The translations under genes were made by a program, and so were the position numbers. Source: Alphaproteobacteria bacterium (lineage in GTDB: Bacteria > Pseudomonadota > Alphaproteobacteria > MPNO01 > UBA2964). Taken from it: a stretch of DNA of 64,000 nt. The notes under the pieces are model-generated. The model did not search any database. It saw nothing but the letters and a program-made list of their open reading frames with translations, and was not told the DNA's origin. Below are positions 28,135-37,098 of this stretch, in pieces (positions within the stretch are counted from its first letter, which is position 1; every line of letters starts with the position of its first letter). The stretch spans positions 62,001 through 126,000 of the forward strand of contig WLWZ01000003.1 in assembly GCA_012103315.1 (NCBI GenBank), read 5' to 3'.

Positions 28135-28717
28135 CTGCAAAATACTCCTGCGCCGCTGCAATCTCGATGGGGGATTCTCCAATGATGCTTTCAATCAGTT
28201 GGCGCCCAACCGCGTCTACGTTGGAGAAGTCAGAATTGATTATAAGGTCGTGGTCGAAATCTCCTGGATTAATGCCTTGAATATTTTCAGGCTGATCTTG
28301 CATCATCTCTTCAGCCCGGGCCTTTAACATGGCTTCAATCAACGTTAGATAATCGATATCAAAACCGTCTAGAGCCAATGCAAAATAGAACTGCGTACGC
28401 AAAACCTCTGCAAGCGCCACAGGCCCAATAGCAGCGGCATTGTTAAGCGCGACGAACCGATCTACAGCAATGCCATGATCCACCACCAGGCCGCTCTCAT
28501 CCCGCAATGGCTGCTGCAACGAAAGAATCCGCGTTAAGTGCTGATCGAAACGTGTGATCAAATGACCAGACTGTCCGACATAGGCGATTGTTCGCCCACC
28601 CTCATAGAGCTTTGCTCGAAGATAGATGCCAGCCTGATTATGGAATTCGACAGCGTCCGGATCCGTTGGAAAATTCCCCGATTGGATTGGTCCACGCCAA
28701 CAGAGGTTTAATTCCAT
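28124..28717 (-). CDS. GIY-YIG-like protein of unknown role in the formate dehydrogenase accessory operon
   Basis: A 197-residue protein. Its first third carries a GIY-YIG nuclease pattern: Gly-Ile-Tyr at 30-32, Tyr-Val-Gly at 46-48 in RTIAYVGQSGHLITRFDQHL, Arg 56 and His 60. A candidate acidic residue is Glu 128 in YLTLIEAMLKAR. The C-terminal 60 residues are acidic and unrecognised. It lies 11 bases after fdhD and overlaps mobA, so it is in the operon. Whether it is a nuclease, or a GIY-YIG fold used for something else, cannot be told. Confidence 0.65.
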   Translation of the reverse strand: MELNLCWRGPIQSGNFPTDPDAVEFHNQAGIYLRAKLYEGGRTIAYVGQSGHLITRFDQHLTRILSLQQPLRDESGLVVDHGIAVDRFVALNNAAAIGPVALAEVLRTQFYFALALDGFDIDYLTLIEAMLKARAEEMMQDQPENIQGINPGDFDHDLIINSDFSNVDAVGRQLIESIIGESPIEIAAAQEYFADAD

Positions 28718-28728
28718 GCCAGGCCACC

Positions 28729-29610
28729 CTACTCCGCGTCTTTGGTGGATGTTGCCTTACGTTGAACACCGGTCGGCTCGTCATCGACATCACCAAGCTT
28801 TGCATCAAAATTTATACGACTCTCACCCGCAAGCGCTAAAAATCGTTTGCCACGGGCTCGACCAATCAAGGTGAGGTTCGCCTGACGAGCCAGCTCAACG
28901 CCCCAGGCTGTAAACCCAGACCGAGAAATGAGAATAGGAATTTCCATTTGGACAGTCTTAATGACCATCTCGCTAGTAAGACGACCCGTCGTATAAAACA
29001 TTTTCCCGGCAGGTTTGATCCCATTGAGAAACATATAGCCAGCTATCTTATCTACGGCATTATGTCGGCCAACATCTTCCATATAAATCAGCGGGGTCCC
29101 CCGCTCACACAAGACACAACCGTGGATAGCCCCTGCCTCGAGGTACAGGCTCGGGGTCGTGTTGATTTTTTTTGATAAGGTGTAGAGCCAAGAAGTCTTC
29201 AGTTCAGCGGTCGGATCGAGCGCAATGTCCTCAAACTTCTCCATTACGTCACCAAAAACGGTGCCAACAGCACACCCCGAGGTCCGCGTCTTTTTCTTTA
29301 ATTTTTGTTCATAATCGGTTTCACGTTCCGTCCTGACAACAACCGTTTCTACTTCGGCATCATAATCAATGGCCGTAACGGCATCGTCTTGCTGCACCAT
29401 ATTCTGGTTCAACAAAAACCCTACCGCGAGACAATCAGGGTAATCACCAATAGTCATCATCGTGACGATTTCTTGATCATTGAGATACAATGTCAGGGGC
29501 CGTTCGACAGTGACCGTTGTATCGATCGATCGGCCGTCATGATCGACACCACTGACCCGTTCGGTGAGTCTGATGTCTTTGGGATCGGGCGAGATCAAGT
29601 AATCAGTCAT
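28729..29610 (-). CDS. fdhD: Formate dehydrogenase accessory sulfurtransferase FdhD
   Basis: Carries sulfur to the molybdenum cofactor of formate dehydrogenase. It has 293 residues. Family features are VERPLTLYLNDQEIVTMMTI, LAVGFLLNQ, the Cys loop TSGCAVGTVFGD, DVGRHNAVDKIAGY, and the C-terminal TGRLTSEMVIK and LISRSGFTAWGVELA. E. coli FdhD has two Cys in this loop (CxxC); here only the first remains, followed by AVG. It is the first gene of the operon fdhD, GIY-YIG-like gene, mobA, modE-like gene. Confidence 0.92.
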   Translation of the reverse strand: MTDYLISPDPKDIRLTERVSGVDHDGRSIDTTVTVERPLTLYLNDQEIVTMMTIGDYPDCLAVGFLLNQNMVQQDDAVTAIDYDAEVETVVVRTERETDYEQKLKKKTRTSGCAVGTVFGDVMEKFEDIALDPTAELKTSWLYTLSKKINTTPSLYLEAGAIHGCVLCERGTPLIYMEDVGRHNAVDKIAGYMFLNGIKPAGKMFYTTGRLTSEMVIKTVQMEIPILISRSGFTAWGVELARQANLTLIGRARGKRFLALAGESRINFDAKLGDVDDEPTGVQRKATSTKDAE

Positions 29611-29799
29611 TGATTATATATGTACCGTCATCCTTTTGCGGGCAACACAAATGCTAGCAATCAATTCCACTGTAAGGTATTTAGTATTAGTCGCTGTTTG
29701 ATCTGAAACGCACAAATCAAGCAGTTGTATGGGTTAGTCGAACGGTTAGGGCTGCAGCATTTTAAAATTCAGCTGCATCCAAACCTGGGAGTGAATAGT

Positions 29800-31569
29800 G
29801 TGGATGGGCAATCTAAGGGGCGCCCCGGCAAAACACGAAGCGGTATAACGGGCGCATCGGTCACGCCTGAAGACAAACCCACGCTTTATAACCTTGCCGA
29901 ACAAAAGGACCGAGAGGTCAAAGCCTCGGAGCTGCTTTCTGGGATACGACCTCCCGTTACCGACCCAACGAAAACTGACACGACCCCGCACGACGGGAGC
30001 TTTCTTTCCTCTGCGCTCATCGAACGTCTTCCACCGATGTACCACGCGGATCGAGATGGGCATTTCGTCTTCCGCAACAGCGAATTTAACCACATTGCGC
30101 AAGCGACTTTCCCTGAATTTCAAAGCCAAGAAAGACGAGAACAACCAAGCCCTCTTGCTCCATTCGAGTTGCGCGAAATTTTCGACCGCCTCAATGCTGG
30201 CGAAGACGTCATCAAGCTCCGCCAAAGTGCTGAAATCAACGGATCAACCAGACATTTTCGATCGACCCATTTCAGGATCCTAGAGGGTGATGAGTTAGTT
30301 GGTTATGGCGGCATCTATACTGATGTAACGCTTGAAGCCGAAGCGGTAATGCAATCCGCGCGGTCCGAGGCTCGTTTTCAAGATGTCATTCGATCAGCTT
30401 CGGATTGGGTGTGGGAGACAGATCACAATCTAAATCTAACTTATGTATCTAATCGAATCGCGGAAGCACTCGAAACGCCACCGGTGGAATTAAATGGCCG
30501 TCATCTTTTCTCCATCGGCGAATTTGAGGAAAGCCTGGAGAACGGTCCAGCGCGACCAGATCTCGCAGCTGCCCTTATGCCATTCCGAGGACGCATATTC
30601 CTGATGCCCGACAAACATCGTCGGATTCGTCGCATTTCGATGACTGGCGTCCCAGTGTTTGACGAACTGTCCGGCAGTTTCAATGGATATCGCGGCACCG
30701 GCACCGATGTAACACGTCAATATGAAATAGAATTGCGGGCGCGTAAGACACAGGAAGTTCTGGAATCCAGCCTCAAGGAACTTCGTGAACGAAACCTGGA
30801 ACTCGACCGAGCCTTGCAGGAAGCAAGATCGGCAGCACGTGCGAAGACTGAATTTCTTGGAAAAATGAGCCACGAACTACGGACACCACTAAATGCCATA
30901 ATTGGCTTTTCCGAAATGTCCATTCAGCAAGCATTTGGCTCTCTAAATGCCAGATATCTCAGTTATTTCCGTGATATCCATGGTGCCGCGTATCACCTGC
31001 TCAATATCATCAACGACATCCTCGATGCCGTTAATATCGATTCGTCGAAGATTAGCGTCGCACCACGAGCAATCTGTCTTGCAGACGTCGTTACACAAGC
31101 CAAGTCCATTGTCGCCGTCCGAGCGGAACAAAATGAGATTGACCTCAGCGCGGTGGACATTTCACGCGAATGGGCAGTTTTGGCAGACCCTGGCAGAACT
31201 CGACAGATCCTGGTCAACCTACTGAATAATGCCATCAAATTCACCAATTCAGGCGGGTCCGTTGGTATCGATGTGAACGCAACCGACGCAGATTCCATCG
31301 CCTTTACGGTATGGGATACAGGCATCGGCATTGCGGAAGACCAGCATCAGCAAATCTTCGAGAGTTTTCACCAAGTTGACTCAAACATATTGAGTACCCC
31401 TACGGAGGGGACCGGGCTCGGGCTGACAATCTCTAGGCAGCTCGCTCAGCTCATGAATGGAGAGATATCGGTCGATAGCGCACCTGACCGTGGTGCTCGG
31501 TTCACCGTCAGCCTGCCCAAGGCAAATAGTCGCGATGTTGCCGACCAAAGCGTCGGTAACTACTCTTAA
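29800..31569 (+). CDS. PAS-domain sensor histidine kinase
   Basis: Soluble sensor kinase of about 589 residues with no clear membrane segment. There are two PAS-like regions (about 70-185 and 190-310). A coiled coil (about 315-348) leads to the HisKA domain with phospho-His 358 in KMSHELRTPLNAIIGFSEM. The ATPase domain has the N box NLLNNAIKFTNSGG, DTGIGIA and GTGLGLTISRQLAQL. GTG at 29800 is chosen since GGGA lies 9 bases before; a TTG at 29725 is also open. No response regulator is adjacent. It is divergent from fdhD and followed by moaA, so a role in formate or molybdenum control is possible but unproven. Confidence 0.9.
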   Translation: MDGQSKGRPGKTRSGITGASVTPEDKPTLYNLAEQKDREVKASELLSGIRPPVTDPTKTDTTPHDGSFLSSALIERLPPMYHADRDGHFVFRNSEFNHIAQATFPEFQSQERREQPSPLAPFELREIFDRLNAGEDVIKLRQSAEINGSTRHFRSTHFRILEGDELVGYGGIYTDVTLEAEAVMQSARSEARFQDVIRSASDWVWETDHNLNLTYVSNRIAEALETPPVELNGRHLFSIGEFEESLENGPARPDLAAALMPFRGRIFLMPDKHRRIRRISMTGVPVFDELSGSFNGYRGTGTDVTRQYEIELRARKTQEVLESSLKELRERNLELDRALQEARSAARAKTEFLGKMSHELRTPLNAIIGFSEMSIQQAFGSLNARYLSYFRDIHGAAYHLLNIINDILDAVNIDSSKISVAPRAICLADVVTQAKSIVAVRAEQNEIDLSAVDISREWAVLADPGRTRQILVNLLNNAIKFTNSGGSVGIDVNATDADSIAFTVWDTGIGIAEDQHQQIFESFHQVDSNILSTPTEGTGLGLTISRQLAQLMNGEISVDSAPDRGARFTVSLPKANSRDVADQSVGNYS

Positions 31570-31613
31570 ATTTGTCGTAAACAGCCTGCCCCTTTTTCTT
31601 TTGCACGGATAGT

Positions 31614-31635
31614 GCTATATTCCACGGTATATAGC
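31614..31635. promoter_or_regulatory. Inverted repeat upstream of moaA
   Basis: GCTATAT (31614-31620) and ATATAGC (31629-31635) form a perfect 7-bp inverted repeat with an 8-base spacer, 39 bases before the moaA start. It could be an operator overlapping the promoter. No factor can be named from sequence, and I do not recognise a Moco riboswitch here. Confidence 0.35.
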
Positions 31636-31674
31636 GCTACGGCGATCATTGCCTTAGGCAGCGAAGGAAATTCG

Positions 31675-32679
31675 ATGGACGGACCTCTTATCGACCCGCA
31701 CGGACGGGCTGTAACTTACTTACGAGTATCCGTTACAGATCGTTGCGATTTTCGCTGCGTTTACTGCATGTCCGAGGATATGACCTTCCTCCCCAAAAAG
31801 GATGTTCTAACTCTCGAAGAACTTGAAACAATTTGTTCCTCCTTCGTATCACGCGGGGTAACGAAACTCCGCATGACAGGCGGGGAACCACTCGTGCGAC
31901 GCGATGTTATGTGGTTGTTCCGTAAGCTATCCCGGCATCTGGGAACCGGCGCACTCGAAGAGCTCACTTTAACAACGAATGGTAGCCAATTAGACCGGTT
32001 CTCTGACGAACTAGCAGATATCGGTGTCCGCCGGATCAATGTATCGCTCGACACCCTCGACGATGACAAATTTGCAAAAATTACCCGCTGGGGTCGCCTG
32101 GAAAAGGTGAAAGCTGGCCTTACAGCGGCAAAACGGGCAGGTATTGCCATCAAAATCAATGCTGTAGCCCTTCGCGGCGTCAATGACGACGAGTTCGATA
32201 CACTGGTCCAATGGTGCGGCGATGAAGGGTTTGATCTCACCTTTATCGAAGTAATGCCGATGGGCGAAATCGGCGAAGAAGCGCGGCTTGACCAATACAT
32301 GCCGCTTTCCATGGTACGCGCGAAACTCAACGAAAAGTGGACTCTCGACGACATCGATTATTCAACGGGTGGACCAGCGCGCTACGTCAAAGTTAAAGAG
32401 ACTGGCGGCCGTATTGGATTTATTACGCCACTTACGCATAATTTTTGTGAAAGTTGCAATCGTGTTCGGCTCACTTGTACCGGGACATTGTATATGTGTC
32501 TGGGACAGGAAGACGCCGCGGATTTGCGGGCTGCAGTTCGAAAAGAAGACAATGGCGCTGCTTTAATGGATGCCATTGATGAAGCGATCGGACGCAAGCC
32601 TAAGGGTCACGATTTCATCATCGATCGTCGGCGCCGGGACCCGTCAGTTTCACGCCACATGAGCGTTACTGGCGGCTGA
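31675..32679 (+). CDS. moaA: GTP 3',8-cyclase MoaA
   Basis: Radical SAM enzyme of the first step in molybdopterin synthesis. It has 334 residues. The radical SAM cluster is CDFRCVYC (Cys 24, 28, 31). The second 4Fe-4S cluster uses the [13 protein letters not shown] region and a later Cys. The family-typical C terminus ends in Gly-Gly. ATG 31675 is chosen since GAAGGA precedes it and the family starts there; an upstream ATG would add 21 unrelated residues. It supports the formate dehydrogenase nearby. Other moa/moe genes are not in the window. Confidence 0.95.
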   Translation: MDGPLIDPHGRAVTYLRVSVTDRCDFRCVYCMSEDMTFLPKKDVLTLEELETICSSFVSRGVTKLRMTGGEPLVRRDVMWLFRKLSRHLGTGALEELTLTTNGSQLDRFSDELADIGVRRINVSLDTLDDDKFAKITRWGRLEKVKAGLTAAKRAGIAIKINAVALRGVNDDEFDTLVQWCGDEGFDLTFIEVMPMGEIGEEARLDQYMPLSMVRAKLNEKWTLDDIDYSTGGPARYVKVKETGGRIGFITPLTHNFCESCNRVRLTCTGTLYMCLGQEDAADLRAAVRKEDNGAALMDAIDEAIGRKPKGHDFIIDRRRRDPSVSRHMSVTGG

Positions 32680-32691
32680 ACGCCTCCTGTC

Positions 32692-34068
32692 ATGGTCACC
32701 AACCCAAACTCATATGCTGCACGTGATTCTGCAGCACTGCTGCACCCTTATACCAATGCTATCGCCAACGAAAATGACGGGTCACTCGTTATAGCACGTG
32801 GCAATGGCGTTTATGTGACCGACGACACTGGAAAAGACTATATCGAGGGAATGTCGGGGCTTTGGTGTACGGCGCTTGGTTTCGGTAATGAGCGCCTCGC
32901 GGAGGCAGCAGCACGGCAGATCCGTGACCTATCGTTTTATCATGGGTTCAATCAGAAAAGTCACACGCCGCAAATCGAGCTTGCTGAACGCTTGTTAGCC
33001 ATAGCACCCCATTCGATGTCCAAAGTGTTTTTTGCCAACTCCGGCTCAGAGGCCAATGACACGGCGTTCAAACTGGTCTGGTATCGCAGCAACGCGATTG
33101 GCAAACCTGAAAAGAAAAAAATCATTGGGCGCGTCAAAGGATATCACGGTGTAACTGTCGCCGCCGCCAGCGCCACCGGCACGCCGATCAACCATCAGGC
33201 GTTTGATTTGCCGATAGATGGGTTCCTGCATACTGATTGTCCGCATTACGCTCGAGAGGCGGAACCAGGTGAAAGTGAAGAACAATATTCAGAACGCTGT
33301 GCCAGCAATCTCAATACCCTCATCGAACAGGAAGGGCCGGAAACAGTCGCGGCCTTTATTGCCGAACCTGTCATGGGCGCCGGCGGTGTTCTGATTCCAC
33401 CCGCTGGCTATTTCGAGAAAATCCAAGTTGTACTCGACAGGCATGATGTCCTCATGATTGCCGACGAAGTTATTTGCGGGTTCGGTCGCACCGGGAATAT
33501 GTGGGGCAGTGAAACCTATAATATCAAACCAGATATCATCACCTGCGCTAAGGCGCTGTCATCGGGATATATTCCGATCTCCGCTATTCTGATCAATGAC
33601 GCGGTGTATCAGCCTATTGCTGAACAAAGTGCGGAGATTGGCGCCTTAGGTCATGGATTCACCTATTCAGGGCACCCGGTCGCGGCGGCTGTCGCTTTGG
33701 AAACGCTCGATATTTATGAAGAGCTAGATCTAGTCACGATGGTTCAGGAAAAGGCACCATTCCTGCAGAACGGTATTAGAGCTTTTGCAGATCATCCATT
33801 GGTGGGCGACACCGATGGCGTTGGGCTGCTCGCTGTTGCGGAGCTGGTCGCCAACAAGCAAACCGGAGAGTCTTTTCCTGCAGAAAGACGTGTCGGGCCA
33901 TATCTTTTGGACTGTACTCTCAATCATGGGCTCATTGTCCGAGCCCTCGGTGACCGAATCGCATTTTCGCCACCATTAGTAATTAACCAATCGGAGATTG
34001 CAGAAATGTTCGATCGGTTCGGAAAAGCACTCGATGATACAGCGAAATGGTTGAAAACTGGGATATAA
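32692..34068 (+). CDS. Class III aminotransferase (omega-amino acid:pyruvate type)
   Basis: PLP-dependent transaminase of 458 residues. The PLP lysine lies in TCAKALSSGYIP. Other class III features are FFANSGSEANDTAFKL, GRVKGYHGVT, AFIAEPVMGAGGV and MIADEVICGFGRTG. Family members with this pattern act on beta-alanine, taurine, putrescine or similar amines with pyruvate; the exact substrate is not clear. It starts 12 bases after moaA, so the two may be co-transcribed. Confidence 0.9.
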   Translation: MVTNPNSYAARDSAALLHPYTNAIANENDGSLVIARGNGVYVTDDTGKDYIEGMSGLWCTALGFGNERLAEAAARQIRDLSFYHGFNQKSHTPQIELAERLLAIAPHSMSKVFFANSGSEANDTAFKLVWYRSNAIGKPEKKKIIGRVKGYHGVTVAAASATGTPINHQAFDLPIDGFLHTDCPHYAREAEPGESEEQYSERCASNLNTLIEQEGPETVAAFIAEPVMGAGGVLIPPAGYFEKIQVVLDRHDVLMIADEVICGFGRTGNMWGSETYNIKPDIITCAKALSSGYIPISAILINDAVYQPIAEQSAEIGALGHGFTYSGHPVAAAVALETLDIYEELDLVTMVQEKAPFLQNGIRAFADHPLVGDTDGVGLLAVAELVANKQTGESFPAERRVGPYLLDCTLNHGLIVRALGDRIAFSPPLVINQSEIAEMFDRFGKALDDTAKWLKTGI

Positions 34069-34178
34069 GTAGGGTTTGGGCATTCTGTAAACGAAACGTT
34101 AACCAGCCTCGTAACAACAATGTGAGAGGAGGAATCTTAACTTTTCGGGGGAATAGAGGCCTTGTATTATCTGTTAGA

Positions 34179-34194
34179 ACAGTCGGGCGACTGT
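34179..34194. promoter_or_regulatory. Palindrome in the hemA leader
   Basis: ACAGTCG then GG then CGACTGT: a perfect 7-bp inverted repeat ending 15 bases before the hemA ATG and adjoining the AACAGGAAGA ribosome site. It could be an operator or a hairpin that affects translation. No factor is identified. A TTAACC sequence lies further upstream near 34110. Confidence 0.35.
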
Positions 34195-34209
34195 AACAGG
34201 AAGAACGGT

Positions 34210-35424
34210 ATGGATTACGAAGGTTTTTTCAGCGACGCAATTGATAAGCTTAAATCCGAAGGCAACTACCGGATATTTGCTGAGTTGGAACGCCACGTTG
34301 GCGATTTTCCACATGCCACCCGGCACGCGGGAGATGACACCGACGAGATCACCGTTTGGTGCAGCAACGATTATCTTGGAATGGGCCAGCATCCCGACGT
34401 TTTAAACGCCATGAAAGACACCGTCGATATGGTAGGTGCAGGTTCCGGTGGCACACGCAATATTTCGGGAACTACACATCAACACGTTGTTCTCGAACGA
34501 GAGCTATCCGAGTTGCACAAGAAGGAATCCGCGCTCCTTTTCACGTCAGGCTACGTAGCCAATGATGCAGCGCTATCGACGCTGGCTGGAAATATGCCGG
34601 GCTGTGTCCTTTTATCAGACGAGTATAATCATGCATCAATGATCGCAGGTGTCCGTCATAGCGGGGCCGAGAAACGTATTTTCAAACATAATGACGTCGA
34701 GGACCTGGAACGCTTGCTCTCAGATATAGAGCCCCATCGTCCAAAAATTATCGTGTTCGAATCCGTCTACTCTATGGACGGAGATATTTCTCCGATCGGT
34801 GAGATTTGTGACCTCGCCGATAAATACGGTGCGATGACTTATATCGACGAGGTCCATGCAGTCGGCATGTACGGTCCACGCGGTGGTGGCGTCGCTGAAC
34901 GCGACGGCCAAATGGATCGGATTACAGTGGTACAGGGCACGCTTGCCAAAGCCTTTGGAGTCATCGGCGGCTATATCGCGGCGTCACAAAAACTTATCGA
35001 TTTCGTTCGTTCAAATGCCAGCGGCTTTATTTTCACGACCTCCCTGCCGCCCGCGGTGGCAGCAGCTGCCGCAGCCAGCGTGCGTCATGTCCGTGACAAT
35101 GGCCAGGAAAAGCGCGAACTCCACCAGGAACGTGCTGCGACCCTCAAACGACTACTGGCTGATGCCGGCTTGCCGGTGATGCCATCGGTCTCGCATATCG
35201 TCCCGATCATGGTTGGCGACCCAGTTCTGTGTAAACAGGTCACCGACGATCTCATGGATCGCTATGGGATTTACGTTCAGCCGATTAATTATCCGACAGT
35301 GCCAAAGGGAACCGAACGGCTACGATTAACGCCGTCGCCTATTCATAGCGACGACGATATGGACCGGTTGGTAAAAGCGCTCACAGAGATTTGGAGCCGA
35401 TTAGAGCTTAAGTGGGCAGCGTAA
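34210..35424 (+). CDS. hemA: 5-Aminolevulinate synthase
   Basis: Condenses glycine and succinyl-CoA in the C4 route to haem, typical of alphaproteobacteria. The 404-residue product is the standard length. It has [27 protein letters not shown], the [12 protein letters not shown] region, and the PLP lysine in [14 protein letters not shown]. An ATG at 34210 matches the family start; a TTG 48 bases earlier adds residues without similarity. The end overlaps the next gene by 13 bases. Confidence 0.96.
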   Translation: MDYEGFFSDAIDKLKSEGNYRIFAELERHVGDFPHATRHAGDDTDEITVWCSNDYLGMGQHPDVLNAMKDTVDMVGAGSGGTRNISGTTHQHVVLERELSELHKKESALLFTSGYVANDAALSTLAGNMPGCVLLSDEYNHASMIAGVRHSGAEKRIFKHNDVEDLERLLSDIEPHRPKIIVFESVYSMDGDISPIGEICDLADKYGAMTYIDEVHAVGMYGPRGGGVAERDGQMDRITVVQGTLAKAFGVIGGYIAASQKLIDFVRSNASGFIFTTSLPPAVAAAAAASVRHVRDNGQEKRELHQERAATLKRLLADAGLPVMPSVSHIVPIMVGDPVLCKQVTDDLMDRYGIYVQPINYPTVPKGTERLRLTPSPIHSDDDMDRLVKALTEIWSRLELKWAA

Positions 35425-35924
35425 ACCCGGTCCTGCCGGATATATTACCCGCAGGCTTGCGGCTGGTATTTTGTGGCAGCGCCGCCGGAACAGTTTCAGC
35501 ACAGAGACAGGCTTACTATGCCGGCCCCGGGAACAAATTCTGGCCAACGCTGTTTGAAACAGGTCTAACACCAAGATTATTTTCTCCTGAAGAATATCAA
35601 CTGCTGCCTAACTACGGGATCGGCTTCACCGATATGGCGAAAAATGTCTTTGGTAGCGATGCCTCTTTGCCAAAAGATGCTGACGACCCTGAACGCGTGT
35701 ACCAAGTGGTAAAAAAAGCAGATCCAAAGATTTTAGCTTTTGTCGGAAAACGTTCTGCCCAAGTATTTTTCAAAGCCCATTTTGGCTTAAAGAATATGGA
35801 ATACGGGATTCAGCAGCAAACAGTGGGGAGTACAAAAGTATTCGTGCTCCCCTCACCTTCCGGCCTCGCCGTACGCTATTGGACAATTACACCCTGGCAA
35901 GCCTTGGCAGCTCACCTGGAATAG
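35412..35924 (+). CDS. mug: Mug/TDG-type mismatch uracil-DNA glycosylase
   Basis: A 170-residue DNA repair glycosylase of the Mug family, which removes uracil or thymine from G mismatches. The family motif is modified: [20 protein letters not shown] and then [10 protein letters not shown], where classical Mug has GINPG. The second motif is [11 protein letters not shown]. The GTG start overlaps the hemA end by 13 bases. Substrate range cannot be told from sequence; the divergent first motif suggests a subfamily of its own. Confidence 0.82.
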   Translation: MGSVNPVLPDILPAGLRLVFCGSAAGTVSAQRQAYYAGPGNKFWPTLFETGLTPRLFSPEEYQLLPNYGIGFTDMAKNVFGSDASLPKDADDPERVYQVVKKADPKILAFVGKRSAQVFFKAHFGLKNMEYGIQQQTVGSTKVFVLPSPSGLAVRYWTITPWQALAAHLE

Positions 35925-35926
35925 AG

Positions 35927-36400
35927 CTATTCGATCAGAAAATCTGCTTCCACTTCGATCGCCACGTTAAATGGCATCGACGAGACCCCGGCGACGGTGC
36001 GGGCATGCGCACCAATTTCCTGGCCAAACACATCCACCATCAATTCCGACGCACCATTTACGACGGCCGCTACTTCGGCAAGGTCAGGGATAACGTTCAC
36101 ATACCCTTTAAGTTTCGCGACCTTTACGACACGGTCGAGATCACCGTCGAGGGCCATTTTGGCATGCGCGATCACGTTAAGGGCACAAAGCCGCGCAGCC
36201 TCGACCCCTTGCTCAATAGTAAAGTCACGCCCCACCTTGCCAATGAAAGGCATATCGCCGTTCCACTGGGGTACTTGCCCCGACACATATAAGAAAGAAC
36301 CAGCTATATTTGATCCTTTGATCTTAGCGACCTTTGGCGCCAGAGCTTCCGGCAATTCAATTCCTAATTCCTTGAGCCGTGCCTCAACTACTCCCGACAT
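35927..36400 (-). CDS. RidA/YjgF family protein
   Basis: A 157-residue member of the RidA family, whose members hydrolyse reactive enamine/imine intermediates. It shows LYVSGQVPQWNGDMPF, AKLKGYVNVIPD and GAHARTVAGVSSMPFNVAIE; the last holds the Arg that binds carboxylates in active RidA. The start at 36400 is set by GAGGAAC upstream. It belongs to the longer subtype with an N-terminal helix (VEARLKELGIELPEA). It is convergent with mug, 2 bases apart. A second RidA gene is at 43159. Confidence 0.9.
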   Translation of the reverse strand: MSGVVEARLKELGIELPEALAPKVAKIKGSNIAGSFLYVSGQVPQWNGDMPFIGKVGRDFTIEQGVEAARLCALNVIAHAKMALDGDLDRVVKVAKLKGYVNVIPDLAEVAAVVNGASELMVDVFGQEIGAHARTVAGVSSMPFNVAIEVEADFLIE

Positions 36401-36498
36401 CTCAATGTTCCTCGTTTCTAAATCGTTACTCCCAATCTCATAATCATGCGCCAACAGGCGCTAGTGATCCAGCACTGGTATTTCTGTTATGGTGTCTT

Positions 36499-36867
36499 AT
36501 GGCTTCGTCAAAAGACTTTCGCGATCAAATGCTCGGACGGCTCCTGCCGTTTGGACCCGTTCTGTCGCGTTCAATGTTCGGGGGCTTTGGTTTCTACATA
36601 GACGGAATCATGTTTGCCCTTATTGCCTATGACCACATTTACTTCAAAGTAGACGATGGAAATCGGCAGGAATATCTCGATGCCGGGACAGGGCCATTTA
36701 CTTATGAAGGAAAAAAGAAGCCCGTTCTGATGTCTTATTTTCTGGTTCCGCCAGATGTTTTAGATGACCCCATTGAGTTGGCTGACTGGGCAGGGCGTGC
36801 CCTCGAAGCGGCAAAGCGTTCAAAGAAAGAAAAACCCAAGGGAAAACGGACGGGGCGAAGGTCATGA
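36499..36867 (+). CDS. TfoX N-terminal domain protein
   Basis: A 122-residue protein with the TfoX/Sxy N-terminal fold: VLSRSMFGGFGFYIDGIMFAL, then HIYFKVDD and FTYEGKKKPVLMSYFLVPPDV. The C-terminal 20 residues are very basic. In Haemophilus TfoX controls competence, but single-domain proteins like this one have unknown function. An ATG at 36499 is chosen, fitting the domain boundary. It overlaps the next gene by 4 bases. Confidence 0.87.
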   Translation: MASSKDFRDQMLGRLLPFGPVLSRSMFGGFGFYIDGIMFALIAYDHIYFKVDDGNRQEYLDAGTGPFTYEGKKKPVLMSYFLVPPDVLDDPIELADWAGRALEAAKRSKKEKPKGKRTGRRS

Positions 36868-37079
36868 CCGCCCCTGTGAAACGGTCAATCGTGGTGGCTG
36901 GGCACCAAACCAGTATTTCCTTGGAAAAACCTTTTTGGGAGGCATTGGCCGGATTGGCCAAATCCCGCGACATGTCTCTCAACAAGCTGGTTACCGAAAT
37001 CGACCGCCACCGAGAAGGCAATTTGTCTTCAACGTTGCGGGTTTATGTCCTCAAAAGCCTGCAAGAACAAAACAAATAG
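36864..37079 (+). CDS. Ribbon-helix-helix domain protein
   Basis: A 71-residue protein. SIVVAGHQTSISLEKPFWEA gives the beta strand and first helix, and LAKSRDMSLNKLVTEIDRH the second helix, of an RHH_4-type DNA-binding fold. Likely a small transcription factor. The ATG overlaps the TfoX-like stop (ATGA). Target unknown. Confidence 0.82.
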   Translation: MTAPVKRSIVVAGHQTSISLEKPFWEALAGLAKSRDMSLNKLVTEIDRHREGNLSSTLRVYVLKSLQEQNK

Positions 37080-37098
37080 GCTTTTCTATCGCCTATTT
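37074..37098. terminator. Bidirectional terminator-like hairpin between convergent genes
   Basis: AAATAGGC (37074-37081) and GCCTATTT (37091-37098) form a perfect 8-bp stem around a 9-base loop. It overlaps the stop codons of both the ribbon-helix-helix gene and the asmA-like gene. It is the only separation between them. Confidence 0.6.

Noticed and set aside
31570..31674. Moco riboswitch before moaA
   Set aside because: The leader is only about 105 bases and I see none of the multi-stem structure expected.
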